Positions 38,518 through 48,604 are shown, numbered from the stretch's first letter. The stretch: 64,000 bases of DNA from Lachnospiraceae bacterium AM93-12TA (GCA_027698105.1 JAQERH010000007.1:33632-97631); one strand, 5' to 3'. The notes: generated from the sequence alone by a model not told the origin. A program made the numbers and translations.

Positions 38518-39666
38518 TTATTTTCTCATCTCAAGCACATCTGCGAAAGCCTGGATTGCTGTACGAGCCTGTCCGAAGTCACGCATCTGCTGATCGATAC
38601 CCAGCTTGATGTGAGGAATGTCTGCATCCTGTAATGCCTTCTTCAGGTATGGATACTCCATCTCCTCCGGATCGCAGAACTGCTGCATAAACAGAACCAG
38701 TCCCTGTGCTCCGCTTTCCTTAACCATATTGGCAACGAACTCGCCGCGGCGGTTCTCGCTGGACTTTGGATCGTAGAGAAGAACCTCGTAATCTACGTTT
38801 GCAAACTGCTGTGCCAGAGCCATCATCGGATCTGCATTCTCCGGAACATCTGTTCTGAAGGAACGGGACTCATGAGCTACATCATCTGCTGCGATAGCAA
38901 TGTTGTTCTCCTCGAAAGCTGCAAGCAGAGCCGGGTTGTCACAGATAATACCGGAAGTAACAACCTTTGTTCCCTGCCAGTCACAGACTGGAAGCTTCTC
39001 CAGCTCTGCATTTAACTCGTTTAACTTAGCGATATACTCATCCTTTAACATGAAGTAGAATGCCTTTAATACAGCAGATCTCTTAGTTGGAGTGATCACA
39101 TCGCAGTGCTCGGAAGCCAGCTTCACGAATGTACGGCGTGCTGCACGGCTCTCATTGTAAACCTTAATTGCGTTCTGGATATCCTCGTTTGTGATCTTTC
39201 TTCCTGCAATCTTCTCCAGCTCTTCCTTTACATGGTTGTACTGGTCGATTGTAAACTGAAGGCCGAAATCCTCAAAACGGTTCTGCGGATGAGCTAAGAA
39301 GATAACAGACATCTTCTCTCCCATAGCTACACGGAAGTTCTGGCTCATCGGACGAAGTGTATCACAGATAGTTGGTGTGATAATTCCGTCAAGACCATCC
39401 ATAGTTCCGTCTAACAGCATCTCAAGTGCTAACTGAGCGATTGTGCAGTAGAAAGTTGCACAGTACTCTTTTGCACGGCTGATAGTCTTTGTATTAGAAC
39501 CCCAGATTCCCATAGGAACGATGCCAGCAGCATATACTAACTCTTCTGGAGCGTAATAAGGCAGAACACCGACTACCTTCTTTCCCTGAGCTTTATATTC
39601 AGCAAGCTGCTGCTTTGGTGTGGCAGCTTTTACTTTAAATTCATCTAATAATGTATTGATACTCAT
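38518..39666 (-). CDS. hgdB: 2-Hydroxyglutaryl-CoA dehydratase, beta subunit
   Basis: A 382-residue HgdB/FldC-family subunit. With HgdA it removes water from (R)-2-hydroxyglutaryl-CoA to give glutaconyl-CoA by a ketyl-radical mechanism, using 4Fe-4S clusters reduced by HgdC. Cysteines in FYCTIAQLALEM and FMQQFCDPEEMEYPYL are likely cluster ligands. Length matches the C. symbiosum beta subunit. It follows hgdA by four bases and is the last gene of the cluster. Confidence 0.93.
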   Translation of the reverse strand: MSINTLLDEFKVKAATPKQQLAEYKAQGKKVVGVLPYYAPEELVYAAGIVPMGIWGSNTKTISRAKEYCATFYCTIAQLALEMLLDGTMDGLDGIITPTICDTLRPMSQNFRVAMGEKMSVIFLAHPQNRFEDFGLQFTIDQYNHVKEELEKIAGRKITNEDIQNAIKVYNESRAARRTFVKLASEHCDVITPTKRSAVLKAFYFMLKDEYIAKLNELNAELEKLPVCDWQGTKVVTSGIICDNPALLAAFEENNIAIAADDVAHESRSFRTDVPENADPMMALAQQFANVDYEVLLYDPKSSENRRGEFVANMVKESGAQGLVLFMQQFCDPEEMEYPYLKKALQDADIPHIKLGIDQQMRDFGQARTAIQAFADVLEMRK

Positions 39667-39670
39667 TTGA

Positions 39671-41107
39671 TTATGCCTCCTTTGCCTGCTTGTTTGCTTC
39701 CATTGCCTCTACCAGGCCCTGTACACGAGTCTCGTACTGTGCGGCATTGAAGTTACGCGGGTCAGCCTGATCTCCGTCGAAGCCTGCACATGGAACACCC
39801 AGGTCATCTGTGAAGCGGCGCTGCATCTCTGCCATGTATCCAGACCACGGCTTACAGCTTCTGTTGTAGTGAACAAGAACGCCGTCTACCTTATTATCAC
39901 GGCAGATTCCCTCACGCCAGTCAACACCCTGCTCGATGCAGACAGAGTTCGGAGCCTTGTAGTAAGCACGAGCCATCTCGTCCATTCCGTCATAAACGAA
40001 ACCGAATGCCGGTGCGTATACAACAGCTGTTACGTTTACGCCGTTAGCCTTCAGAGGCTTAAACAGTGCAGGCAGCTTCGGCCAGCAAGGAATACCCTCG
40101 AACATAACGCGGTATTTCTCCGGGAATGGAGTAGTTGTCTCGCCGTTCTTAACTGTCTCCTCCAGGTCTCTTGCTAACAGCTCGAATGCCTCTGCAGTCT
40201 CTACGCGGGCACGTGCTGTAACGACGTCAGCCATATGGTTGAACAGGTCGAAACCGCTGTATGGAGCTGGTTTGTACTGTAAGTAATCACATACCTTTAA
40301 CCATGCCTTAGCTGTACGGTTTGCATTCGCGCAAGCATGCTCAAACTTCTTCTCGTCGAACTTCTTGCCTGTCAGCTCCTCTAACTGCTTGATAGCCTTG
40401 TCAAACTGAGCGCGCACATACTTAACATTCTCGTCAGCTACATGTACGTCGTTGTTGTAAGGAATATCAACCATGATAAGCGGGATATTGCACATACGGG
40501 CAATGTTCTCGTACCACTTTGTCATACAGTTACAGATGTTGTTGCAGCAGAGAACGAAATCTGGCTGCGGAATACGCATCTGGCGGATTGGGGAGATAGC
40601 CTCAAGACGTCTCTCCTTCTCCGGTCCGTCTGGCATCTTCTCAATCTCAAGAAGGTTGTCAAGCTGAAGGTATGGAGTCTGTGTCTTTGGATCCTTAACA
40701 GGCTTTCCGTCCTCGCCCATTACTACGTTGCCGTCAGCATCCTTTAATGGCTTTCCTGTGCTCGGATCGATCACATACTCGCCTGTCTCTGGATCGTACT
40801 TGCGGGATACACGGACACCTGCTGCATAAGCAAGGCTGATACGTGCGTAACCACAGATATCATTATCATAGCCCAGATCCTCAGCTGCCTGGCACATCAG
40901 CTCACCGTAACGGTTAGCAGCGATACCAGCTGCCTGGTTCTCCGGATACATAACATGAAGGTCAAATGCTGCTGCAAGCTCGCATGGGAACTTGGAAGAG
41001 GACCATCCTACTAACTCTCCTCTTGCCTTTGCCTCCCGCGCTTCTTTATGGACGTCGTCAACTACCTTGCGGAGGGCGAGTACGCCTGGACTAACTTGTT
41101 TTGCCAT
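39671..41107 (-). CDS. hgdA: 2-Hydroxyglutaryl-CoA dehydratase, alpha subunit
   Basis: A 478-residue HgdA-family subunit. The CCNNICNCMTKWYENIARM segment contains the cysteine-rich cluster region. A loop of about 40 residues (TGKPLKDADGNVVMGEDG), absent from shorter family members, follows residue 120. Forms the dehydratase heterodimer with HgdB. Located between hgdC and hgdB in the order known from Acidaminococcus and C. symbiosum. Confidence 0.93.
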   Translation of the reverse strand: MAKQVSPGVLALRKVVDDVHKEAREAKARGELVGWSSSKFPCELAAAFDLHVMYPENQAAGIAANRYGELMCQAAEDLGYDNDICGYARISLAYAAGVRVSRKYDPETGEYVIDPSTGKPLKDADGNVVMGEDGKPVKDPKTQTPYLQLDNLLEIEKMPDGPEKERRLEAISPIRQMRIPQPDFVLCCNNICNCMTKWYENIARMCNIPLIMVDIPYNNDVHVADENVKYVRAQFDKAIKQLEELTGKKFDEKKFEHACANANRTAKAWLKVCDYLQYKPAPYSGFDLFNHMADVVTARARVETAEAFELLARDLEETVKNGETTTPFPEKYRVMFEGIPCWPKLPALFKPLKANGVNVTAVVYAPAFGFVYDGMDEMARAYYKAPNSVCIEQGVDWREGICRDNKVDGVLVHYNRSCKPWSGYMAEMQRRFTDDLGVPCAGFDGDQADPRNFNAAQYETRVQGLVEAMEANKQAKEA

Positions 41108-41137
41108 AATAATTATCCTCCATTCTTTCTGTGAAAT

Positions 41138-41926
41138 TTATTTCTGACGGCTGGCTGCCTGGTACGCATAAAGCGCGGCACCCAGTGCGCCATTATACTG
41201 TGTAAGTGGGGAAATGTGAATCTCACAGCCCAGCTCCTGCTGTAAAGCATTTACCACGCCGCTGTTCTGAGCCACGCCGCCTGTCATAACTACATCCGGC
41301 ACAACTCCGATTCTGTGAGCAAGTCCCGTCACACGGTGAGCGACTGACTTATGGATTCCGTTGATGATATCACACTTATCGGTTCCCATAGCCAGCTGGC
41401 TGATAACCTCGCTCTCGGCGAAAACGGTGCAGGTGGAACTGATTCCGATTTCTTTCTTTGACATAGCACCCAGTCTTCCCAGATCTTCTACCTTTACCTC
41501 CAGGACACGAGCCATTACGTCTAAGAAACGGCCTGTTCCGGCTGCGCACTTGTCGTTCATCTGAAAGTTTGTCATAGCTCCGTTATCAATGTGCAGAACC
41601 TTTACGTCCTGACCGCCGATATCGATAACTGTGTGAACCTTAGGAAACAGGAAGGAAGCTCCCTTTGCATGGCAGGAAAGCTCACTCATCTGCTTTTTTG
41701 CAATATCTGATAAGGAGTTGCGGCCGTAGCCGGTAGCCAGTGTATAATCCAGCTGCTCCTTTGTCATGCCTGCATCTGCCAGAACCTCCTCGATAGCCCG
41801 TGCAGGACCGCTTGTTCCGGTTCCCACGCCTACCAGGGACTTTCCTACGATTTCTGTTCCGTCTTTTAAAATAATGCATTTAGACGCAGTAGAGCCTACG
41901 TCAATACCCATTGTGTAAATTGCCAT
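41138..41926 (-). CDS. hgdC: 2-Hydroxyglutaryl-CoA dehydratase activator
   Basis: A 262-residue BcrAD/BadFG-family ATPase. The start is ATG 41926 (GGAGGTCATT before it); an in-frame TTG 12 bases upstream is part of the ribosome site. Cys127 and Cys166 match the residues that bridge one 4Fe-4S cluster across the homodimer in A. fermentans HgdC. The ASKHA phosphate loops [11 protein letters not shown] and DIGGQDVK are intact. It uses ATP to inject one low-potential electron into HgdAB. Confidence 0.96.
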   Translation of the reverse strand: MAIYTMGIDVGSTASKCIILKDGTEIVGKSLVGVGTGTSGPARAIEEVLADAGMTKEQLDYTLATGYGRNSLSDIAKKQMSELSCHAKGASFLFPKVHTVIDIGGQDVKVLHIDNGAMTNFQMNDKCAAGTGRFLDVMARVLEVKVEDLGRLGAMSKKEIGISSTCTVFAESEVISQLAMGTDKCDIINGIHKSVAHRVTGLAHRIGVVPDVVMTGGVAQNSGVVNALQQELGCEIHISPLTQYNGALGAALYAYQAASRQK

Positions 41927-41994
41927 AATGACCTCCAAATGTAGAAGGAGTTCGAACGGTTAGACTGCCCTGCTCATCTCCTCACATCATTTTA

Positions 41995-42024
41995 AGTATA
42001 CCATATGTACTCTAAAAAAGCCAA
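41995..42024 (-). promoter_or_regulatory. Internal promoter of hgdCAB
   Basis: TTGGCT (42019-42024) and TATACT (41995-42000) on the minus strand, spacer 18, about 70 bases before hgdC. This suggests that the dehydratase genes can be expressed apart from gcd/gct. Confidence 0.5.
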
Positions 42025-42132
42025 AACTATTTAGTGGAACTGCATAAAACTATTGATATAACAGTAATGTTTAATTGTTTATACTGTTTCATTTTTCCCC
42101 TAAAAACACATAAAGAGCCATAACCACGATAA

Positions 42133-42165
42133 GTCAGGTAAAGGTTTCCAGTTCCTTTACCCGAC
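42133..42165 (-). terminator. Hairpin in the gcdA-hgdC gap
   Basis: GTC-GGTAAAGG pairs with CCTTTACC-GAC around a 9-base loop in the 298- to 310-base gap between gcdA and hgdC. It lacks a clear T run, so it may be a partial terminator or an mRNA-processing element. Confidence 0.4.
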
Positions 42166-42236
42166 TCTATCATGCTATCACTATCATTTATGCGCCCTGT
42201 TCAGGCTAATTTATTATACGTTTTCGTTGCGTTTTA

Positions 42237-44003
42237 TTACTTCTTGAATGTCTCGAATTCACGGATTGCCCTTGGTGTAATCATCTGGTGGAATGGGCAG
42301 ATAGACTGTGGATTCTGGTAAGCAGCCTCTGTGAAGGCCTGGATGTACGGACGGATATCTGTCATGTCTACGATCTCGTCTACCATACCTGTCTTTGTGC
42401 AGTACTTCGGACGGGACTTCTCTGTATACATGTTGATCATGTCGTTCATCTTGTCAATGATTGGCTGAAGCGGCTCGCCTGCCTTCTTAGCCTTTACAAG
42501 CTTTCTGGAGTACATAGCGTTTGCAGCTGTCTCGCCTGGCATTACGTAGTACTCGCATGCTCCTGTTCCCAGGGAGAATACGTTTGTATTGTTGCCCTGC
42601 GGTCCACCAAGAACATAGTGAGCAGCAGCGCTGGCCTTACGGATTGTAACCTCTAAGGACGGAAGCTTGGAATTCTCGATGGAGTAGATTAAGGACTGTC
42701 CAAGACCAAGTAACTCAGCCTTCTCTGCCTCGTCGCCTACATCGATACCTGTTGTATCCTGTAACCAGATTAACGGGATTCTATCACGTGCGCACAGTGT
42801 TACGAACTCGTTCATCTTGATTAAGCCCTGACGATAGAGCTTTCCGCCGATACCTACGGAATTCTGCTTGTACTCCGGATAGTTCATCAGAAGACCCTGA
42901 ACATTGGCAACTACACCTACTAAGAGGCCGTTTACCTTTGCAAGACCTGTGATCATCTCCGGGCCGTATCCCTTCTTGTACTCAGCAAACTCACTGTTGT
43001 CGAAGAGACGTGCGATAACCTCGTACATATCGTAAGGACGCTTCTGGTTCATCGGAACGATGCTGTAGAGATCCTCTGCCGGGAACTGAGGAGCCTTTGG
43101 TGTATCCACACGGAAGAACTCCAGATTGTAAGCCGGAAGGTAGCTGATGTACTTCTTGATTCCCTCGATTACGCCTAAATCGTTCTCGTAAACCTCACGG
43201 AAAAATCCTGTCTCATCATAGTGAATCGGCACAGAACCAGGAGCCGGAACGTGCTGCTTGCTGTTCTCGATCTGAGCTGCGATAATGCCCTCAGCTGTCT
43301 CCTCGTCGATGAAGCCCTTCGGGTTCATACCGGAAAGGATTCCAGCGCCGCCGACTGCCATGTTAGCATCCTGATGTGCAATCAGAACAGTCGGGGAAAT
43401 GCTGTGGTATCCGCCGCCTGCCGGGTTTGTTCCGTAGATACCTACGATTACCGGAACGCCTAACTGGTTTAACTCGGAGTTGCGGAAGAATGGTGTACCG
43501 CCGCCGCGTCTGTTCGGATATACCTTATCCTGGTTCGGGAACTCAACGCCGGAGCAGTTTAACAGGTATACTAATGGAAGGTGAAGCATCTTAGCTGTAT
43601 CGGAAGCACGCAGAAGGTTCTCTGCCTGTCCTGGAACCCATGCTCCTGCCATCTTTTTGTTGTCAGATGCAACAATGTAAACCCACTTGCCGTCTACACG
43701 TCCAAGACCGTTTACAATGTTTGTTGTACCGAAACGGTTGTCCTCAGGGTTGAAGAGGCTGTTTAACGGGCACCATGTTCCTGCGTCGATTAAAGCGTTG
43801 ATACGCTGCATAGCAGATAACTGTCCGCGCTCGTTTAACTTCTCCTCAGAAGTAATACCAGCTGCCAGAGCCTTCTCGATAGACTCGTGAATCTCCTGCT
43901 CAACAGCCTTTAAGCTCTCCTCGTTCTCTGGATTCTGGTTTACCAGACTCTTACCAATGATAGGCATATTCTGGAAATATCCAGGCATAGAATACATATT
44001 CAT
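42237..44003 (-). CDS. gcdA: Glutaconyl-CoA decarboxylase, alpha (carboxyltransferase) subunit
   Basis: A 588-residue carboxyltransferase, nearly the length of A. fermentans GcdA (587). It moves the carboxyl group of glutaconyl-CoA to biotin on GcdC, producing crotonyl-CoA. It has the two crotonase-like halves of acyl-CoA carboxylase beta/alpha domains, with GIYGTNPAGGGYHSISPT and VLGGPQGNNTNVFSLGTGAC segments. Cytoplasmic, peripheral to the GcdB pump. It lies between gctB and hgdC. Confidence 0.95.
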   Translation of the reverse strand: MNMYSMPGYFQNMPIIGKSLVNQNPENEESLKAVEQEIHESIEKALAAGITSEEKLNERGQLSAMQRINALIDAGTWCPLNSLFNPEDNRFGTTNIVNGLGRVDGKWVYIVASDNKKMAGAWVPGQAENLLRASDTAKMLHLPLVYLLNCSGVEFPNQDKVYPNRRGGGTPFFRNSELNQLGVPVIVGIYGTNPAGGGYHSISPTVLIAHQDANMAVGGAGILSGMNPKGFIDEETAEGIIAAQIENSKQHVPAPGSVPIHYDETGFFREVYENDLGVIEGIKKYISYLPAYNLEFFRVDTPKAPQFPAEDLYSIVPMNQKRPYDMYEVIARLFDNSEFAEYKKGYGPEMITGLAKVNGLLVGVVANVQGLLMNYPEYKQNSVGIGGKLYRQGLIKMNEFVTLCARDRIPLIWLQDTTGIDVGDEAEKAELLGLGQSLIYSIENSKLPSLEVTIRKASAAAHYVLGGPQGNNTNVFSLGTGACEYYVMPGETAANAMYSRKLVKAKKAGEPLQPIIDKMNDMINMYTEKSRPKYCTKTGMVDEIVDMTDIRPYIQAFTEAAYQNPQSICPFHQMITPRAIREFETFKK

Positions 44004-44063
44004 GTTGAATCTCCTATTCTTTTTAAATTATTTCAACTATAGCTTCTATTTAGATTTATTTTT

Positions 44064-44095
44064 GAAAGGGGTGTGCCTGGTGACACGCCCCTTTC
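44064..44095 (-). terminator. Hairpin after gctB
   Basis: GAAAGGGG-GTG pairs with CAC-CCCCTTTC around a short loop in the 116-base gctB-gcdA gap. The minus-strand downstream side is A-rich rather than T-rich, so it is probably a stability hairpin or weak terminator. Confidence 0.4.
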
Positions 44096-44119
44096 TTCTC
44101 TTTTCGTGCAGAACCCGGC

Positions 44120-44929
44120 TTATTTTGCCTCCGGCTCCTCCTTCGGAACCTGGATGAATGCCTGACCTGGGTCGATCTCCTCACGGATCATCTTGATTAC
44201 TTCCGGAGACGGAGGATCTAACTTCACTGCTCTGGATACATCCAGATCGAAGCCTGTATTCTCAATGATGTCTTCCGGTGAAGATGTCTCGTAGTAACCT
44301 GCAAGGTACATTCTCTTTGTCTCTTCATCGAACTTTAAGATACCGCGGTCTGTAACAACTGCTAAAGGTCCGCGATTGCCCGGAAGACCCAGTCTCTCAC
44401 GTCCGCCAGGTCCGTCGATCCAGCCTGGGCTTGTAACATAATCGATCTTCTGCATGAATCTTCTCTTCTCATGCTGAATCATGATGATTGTGTTGTTGAA
44501 AGTAGCAATTGCGTTAGCACCGCCGGAACCTGTAAAACGTGTCTTCGGTGCATGGTAATCGCCGATACATGTAGAGTTTACGTTTCCGTATGGGTCGATC
44601 TGAGCGCCGCCGATGAAAGCTACGATACGATCATTGTCATGTAACCAGTCGTTTGTCTCGAATCCGATGAAACGGATGTTCGGCCACTGGCATCCGCAGT
44701 GAGCCATGAAACGAAGATCACCTACGGAACGCGGAACCTCAATCGGAGAGCAGTCCATCAGACCGGACTCAACGATCAGGTTGCACTTAGGAGCAAATAA
44801 ACGCTTTGCAACAGAAGCACCGATTAACGGAAGACCAGTACCTACGATTGCAATGTTGTCATCTGTGATCTGCTGTGCAAGCGTAATAGCCTGCATCTCT
44901 TTATTTGTATACTTTGTGTAGTCAGCCAT
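44120..44929 (-). CDS. gctB: Glutaconate CoA-transferase, subunit B
   Basis: A 269-residue subunit carrying the catalytic Glu54 (LIVESGLMD), the residue that forms the covalent CoA-thioester in A. fermentans GctB. With GctA it transfers CoA from acetyl-CoA to (R)-2-hydroxyglutarate. The GSGGANAIATFNN segment is part of the active-site region. It is separated from gctA by two bases. Confidence 0.96.
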   Translation of the reverse strand: MADYTKYTNKEMQAITLAQQITDDNIAIVGTGLPLIGASVAKRLFAPKCNLIVESGLMDCSPIEVPRSVGDLRFMAHCGCQWPNIRFIGFETNDWLHDNDRIVAFIGGAQIDPYGNVNSTCIGDYHAPKTRFTGSGGANAIATFNNTIIMIQHEKRRFMQKIDYVTSPGWIDGPGGRERLGLPGNRGPLAVVTDRGILKFDEETKRMYLAGYYETSSPEDIIENTGFDLDVSRAVKLDPPSPEVIKMIREEIDPGQAFIQVPKEEPEAK

Positions 44930-44931
44930 GA

Positions 44932-45894
44932 TTAATCCTCCTTGCTTACATCTGTCGCATATCCAAAGCCATCAGATACTTTTAACTTAAGGAGACGATT
45001 TACACCGATCTTCTCAAGGAACTCTTCGTGATCCTTTACATCATAAACGTACTCGTTTAAGAATGCCTTGAAATCTTCCTCTGTCTTGCTGGCTGCGCCG
45101 TATGCTTTCAGGAAAGAGTTGTCGTAATCATAGTAGCCGTAGCACTGTGTCGGGTATGCGCCGTAAGGAGCCACGCAGACAGCGTCAACTGCGAAGCAAG
45201 GAATCTTTGTCAGAGTTGGATCGCGGCGAATTACCTCGTTGCTTACTAACTCCTCGCATGTAACGATAACCTTCTTTGCAGCGCAGGCGATATCTACGTC
45301 GTGGAACTCATCGCCCAGCAGGATACATGTTCCGTCTGGAGATGCCTTCTGAACGTGGATTACTGCTGTATCCAGCTTCGGAACTGGAAGGCATACAGTC
45401 TTCTCACCTGGGTTGAATGGGTTGTCCATGTACACAAATTTGTCGTTTGGCAGCTTGTCGATTGTCTGACGAACCTCTTTTGTAATTCCCCACTCATCAA
45501 CCAGACCGGAACCGATCATGAAGCGTACCGGTAAGAACGGAAGTCCTAAGGAAGATGCGTGAAGCATGTACATAATAGCATCCTGAGAGTAATCCTCATA
45601 GATTAACTCGCCAGCCTCGATTTTTTTACGGAAGCGACGGGAAACATTAGTAACACCGGAGTCAGCGGTATAGCAGTTGATATATGCTTTTACGCGATCC
45701 TCTCCAATCAGCATATCCCAGTCGGATCCTGCAGGACCTGCATATGCGATGAAGTCTTTCTTACCCTGGCGAAGGATCTCACGGATAGCAGCCATCGGTT
45801 TCTTGTTGGTTGTAAAGCCACCGAAGGAGATAGCGTCGCCATCTTCAACAAACTTTGCAACTGCCTCTTGTAATGTCATTACTTTATTAGCCAC
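44932..45894 (-). CDS. gctA: Glutaconate CoA-transferase, subunit A
   Basis: A 320-residue class-I CoA-transferase subunit starting with GTG at 45894 after AAAGGAGG. N-terminal ISFGGFTTNKKPMAAIREI and MIGSGLVDEWGITKEV segments are typical. It binds substrate and pairs with GctB in a heterooctamer in A. fermentans. The gap to gcdB (119 bases) has an imperfect dyad GGTAA-N9-TTACC but no clear terminator. Confidence 0.95.
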   Translation of the reverse strand: MANKVMTLQEAVAKFVEDGDAISFGGFTTNKKPMAAIREILRQGKKDFIAYAGPAGSDWDMLIGEDRVKAYINCYTADSGVTNVSRRFRKKIEAGELIYEDYSQDAIMYMLHASSLGLPFLPVRFMIGSGLVDEWGITKEVRQTIDKLPNDKFVYMDNPFNPGEKTVCLPVPKLDTAVIHVQKASPDGTCILLGDEFHDVDIACAAKKVIVTCEELVSNEVIRRDPTLTKIPCFAVDAVCVAPYGAYPTQCYGYYDYDNSFLKAYGAASKTEEDFKAFLNEYVYDVKDHEEFLEKIGVNRLLKLKVSDGFGYATDVSKED

Positions 45895-46013
45895 AATAAA
45901 GCCTCCTTTATAATTTTTTGGTAAACACCATTGTTACCTTTTATATAGATAACCGCCCAGGCCACCGCGCAAAATGCCCGCCGTCCTGAACGTCATCCTT
46001 CATATGGAACTTC

Positions 46014-47153
46014 CTAGCCAAAGATCAGCATGAAGAAACCAGCTGCAACTGCAGAGCCGATAACACCGGCTACGTTTGGTCCCATTGCATGCATTAACAG
46101 GAAGTTGGTCGGGTTCTCTTTAGAACCTACTGTCTGTGATACACGAGCTGCCATCGGAACGGCAGACACACCAGCGGAACCAATCAGAGGATTGATCTTG
46201 CCGCCTGTTACAACGTAAAGAAGTTTTCCTAAAAGCACACCGCCTACTGTAGCGAAGCAGAATGCCAGAAGTCCCATGGCAATGATAGCAATTGTCTGCA
46301 CACGGAGGAAAATCTCACCGTTTGCAGTCGCACCTACAGTTGTACCAAGCATGATAGTTACAATGTTGCAAAGTGCGTTCTGAGCTGTATCAGAAAGACG
46401 CTCTACTACTCCAGACTCGCGGAACAGGTTTCCAAGCATCAGCATACCGAGAAGCGGAGCAACAGACGGAAGCAGTAAGGAGCAGAACAGTACTACGAAT
46501 ACCGGGAATACAACCTTCTCTACCTTGCTTACCTTGCGGAGCTGCTTCATCGCTGTAGCGCGCTCTTTCTTTGTTGTTAAAAGCTTCATAATCGGCGGCT
46601 GAATCATAGGAATCAGAGCCATGTAGGAATAAGCGGCAACGGCGATAGGAGCTACCAGATCCGGTGCCAGGTTGTTGGCTACGTAAATAGCTGTCGGGCC
46701 GTCAGCGCCTCCGATGATACCGATAGCAGCTGCCTCGCCTACTGTGAAAAGACCTGTCGCATTAGCCAGCATGAATGCTACATAAATACCAAGCTGAGCT
46801 GCCGCACCGAGCAGAAGGCTGATCGGGTTTGCAATCAGGGGACCAAAGTCTGTCATCGCTCCTACTGCCATGAAGATCAGGCATGGGAAGAGACTGGACT
46901 TAACGCCCATGTAAATGATACGCAGAACGCCCTGTGTATACCAAGGCTCTGCTTCTTTCATCAAATCTGCCAGAGGCAGGTTTGCAAGGAACATACCAAA
47001 TGCGATAGGCAGAAGAAGAAGCGGCTCATACTGCTTCTTAATTGCCATATATAACAGGATAAAGGAAATCAGGAACATTACGCAGTTACGCCATGTCAGT
47101 GCAGCGAAACCGGACTGTGCCAGTAATTCCCCTAAAATTGAGAAAAAGTTCAT
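46014..47153 (-). CDS. gcdB: Glutaconyl-CoA decarboxylase, beta (sodium pump) subunit
   Basis: A 379-residue OadB-family membrane protein with about 9-11 helices. The start is ATG 47153, six bases after GGAGG. The motif [15 protein letters not shown] contains the conserved Asp that carries Na+ and interacts with carboxybiotin in the oxaloacetate decarboxylase pump. It decarboxylates carboxybiotin and exports sodium, conserving the energy of the pathway. Confidence 0.95.
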   Translation of the reverse strand: MNFFSILGELLAQSGFAALTWRNCVMFLISFILLYMAIKKQYEPLLLLPIAFGMFLANLPLADLMKEAEPWYTQGVLRIIYMGVKSSLFPCLIFMAVGAMTDFGPLIANPISLLLGAAAQLGIYVAFMLANATGLFTVGEAAAIGIIGGADGPTAIYVANNLAPDLVAPIAVAAYSYMALIPMIQPPIMKLLTTKKERATAMKQLRKVSKVEKVVFPVFVVLFCSLLLPSVAPLLGMLMLGNLFRESGVVERLSDTAQNALCNIVTIMLGTTVGATANGEIFLRVQTIAIIAMGLLAFCFATVGGVLLGKLLYVVTGGKINPLIGSAGVSAVPMAARVSQTVGSKENPTNFLLMHAMGPNVAGVIGSAVAAGFFMLIFG

Positions 47154-47163
47154 CACGTACCTC

Positions 47164-47613
47164 CTAGTTCAGGATTACCATTGCAGCTCCTGTATCTACA
47201 GCATCACCTGTGTTTACAAGAATCTGGCTGACTGTTCCGTCTGCCGGTGCAACAATCTCTGTTTCCATCTTCATAGCTTCCATGATTACTAACGGCTCAC
47301 CGAATTTAACTGCCTGTCCAACAGTTGCTTTTACAGAAAGAACCTTTCCTGGCATCGGTGCCTCTACGGTAGTTCCGCCTGCTGCTGGTGCTGCTGCCGG
47401 AGCCGGAGCTGCTGCTGGTGCAGGTGCTGGAGCCGGGGCTGCTGCCGGAGCCGGAGCTGCTGCTGGTGCAGGTGCTGCTGCTCTCGGAGCAGATGCTGCA
47501 AGTACCGGAGCCTTCGGAGCTGCTACGCCGTTGCGATCCAGGGATTTGTACGCATCAACCTTCTCTACCTCAACTTCGTATCTTTTTCCATTGATTGTAG
47601 CTACATATTTCAT
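47164..47613 (-). CDS. gcdC: Glutaconyl-CoA decarboxylase, biotin carrier (longer linker)
   Basis: A 149-residue biotin carrier. A short N-terminal domain (1-30) is followed by an Ala/Pro linker of about 50 residues and a biotinyl domain with EAMKMET (Lys is biotinylated). It shuttles CO2 between GcdA and GcdB. Very similar to the neighbouring carrier except in linker length and N-terminal residues. C. symbiosum is known to use two such carriers. Confidence 0.93.
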   Translation of the reverse strand: MKYVATINGKRYEVEVEKVDAYKSLDRNGVAAPKAPVLAASAPRAAAPAPAAAPAPAAAPAPAPAPAAAPAPAAAPAAGGTTVEAPMPGKVLSVKATVGQAVKFGEPLVIMEAMKMETEIVAPADGTVSQILVNTGDAVDTGAAMVILN

Positions 47614-47650
47614 AATTACTTTTCATCCTTTCACTTGAGAATTGCGTTCA

Positions 47651-48079
47651 CTAATTCAGTGCTACAAGAGCTGTTCCTGTCTCAACCATATCGCCGTTCT
47701 TAACAAGGATAGAAGCGACTGTTCCGTCTGCCGGTGCAACAATCTCTGTCTCCATCTTCATAGCCTCCATGGTCAGAAGAACCTGTCCATAGGTTACTGC
47801 CTGTCCTGCGGCTACCTTAATGTCAAGAATCTTTCCTGGCATTGGAGCTTCTACATTTGTGCTGCCTGCTGCTGGTGCTGCCGGAGCCGGAGCTGCTGCT
47901 GGTGCAGGTGCTGCTGCCGGTGCAGGTGCTGCTGGCGCCGGAGCCGGGGCTGCTGCTGGTGCAGGTGCTGCTGCCGGAGCTGGTGCTACCTCGCCATAAC
48001 GCGGAATCGGGCTGTATTCATCTACTCTTTCAAGTTCTACTTCATACTGTTTTCCGTTAAGTGTGGCTGTGTATTTCAT
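47651..48079 (-). CDS. gcdC: Glutaconyl-CoA decarboxylase, biotin carrier (shorter linker)
   Basis: A 142-residue paralogue of the downstream carrier with the same EAMKMET biotinylation site, an N-terminal segment with IPRYGEVAP, and a shorter Ala/Pro linker (about 37 residues). Tandem duplication is evident. Two linker lengths may give carriers of different reach within the pump complex. Confidence 0.93.
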   Translation of the reverse strand: MKYTATLNGKQYEVELERVDEYSPIPRYGEVAPAPAAAPAPAAAPAPAPAAPAPAAAPAPAAAPAPAAPAAGSTNVEAPMPGKILDIKVAAGQAVTYGQVLLTMEAMKMETEIVAPADGTVASILVKNGDMVETGTALVALN

Positions 48080-48115
48080 TTACTAAACCTTCCTTTCATT
48101 CCCAATAGCGAACGC

Positions 48116-48406
48116 TTACTTCATCTCTTTCACGTTCACAATTTTAAACTCTTCTGGCGGTAAATTCAGATCTGCTCCAATAGCAGCCATAAGTACCGCA
48201 AGGGTTTCCTTGTCTTCCTCATCTGAAACAGCCGGCTGAACCGGAGCAGCGGCTGGCTTCACCTCATCCTTGATAACTACGCGCAGAATCTTGGAAATGA
48301 TGACAATGGCCAGGGCAAGTACAATCAGAGTAATAAATACTACTGAAATTCCCAAAGCAGACATAACGATTGACTCTGGAAAGCTCATGGTTGACTGAGT
48401 CCACAT
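48116..48406 (-). CDS. gcdD: Glutaconyl-CoA decarboxylase, delta (membrane anchor) subunit
   Basis: A 96-residue OadG-like protein with one membrane helix (ISVVFITLIVLALAIVIISK) and a C-terminal soluble part (EEFKIVNVKEMK). It holds GcdA and GcdC on GcdB. ATG 48406 is preferred; a GTG 12 bases upstream lies inside the AGGAGGTG ribosome site. First gene of the glutaconyl/hydroxyglutaryl cluster. Confidence 0.85.
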   Translation of the reverse strand: MWTQSTMSFPESIVMSALGISVVFITLIVLALAIVIISKILRVVIKDEVKPAAAPVQPAVSDEEDKETLAVLMAAIGADLNLPPEEFKIVNVKEMK

Positions 48407-48490
48407 ATTCCTTAGCACCTCCTTTTTTTGTTTTGAATTAGCTACACATTTCTTTGTGAAAAATTATGTTAATAAAATTTGTTCACCTGA

Positions 48491-48525
48491 CATTCCACAT
48501 TGTGGAATGCATTCCATTTTGGAAA
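48491..48525. promoter_or_regulatory. Two tandem dyads in the gcdD leader
   Basis: The 19-base perfect palindrome CATTCCACATTGTGGAATG is followed at once by TTCCATTTTGGAA. Together they lie about 75-105 bases downstream of the predicted start of transcription. They could bind a regulator (an IclR-type protein is encoded near the other end) or form RNA hairpins. Confidence 0.5.
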
Positions 48526-48528
48526 CAT

Positions 48529-48553
48529 AAAAAATCGGGGAGTATCCTGCCCC
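48529..48553 (-). other. Possible attenuator in the gcdD leader
   Basis: On the minus strand GGGGCAGGATACTCCCC is followed by GATTTTTT. The 4-bp GC stem is short, so this is a weak terminator at best. It lies between the promoter and the tandem dyads. Confidence 0.3.
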
Positions 48554-48604
48554 TGCTAACTCATATAAAAAACAAAACCATATATACAAGCTTTGTTCAC
48601 CTAG

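Noticed and set aside
47210-47638. Ala/Gly-rich plus-strand frame
   Set aside because: It is antisense to the Ala/Pro linker of the biotin carrier.
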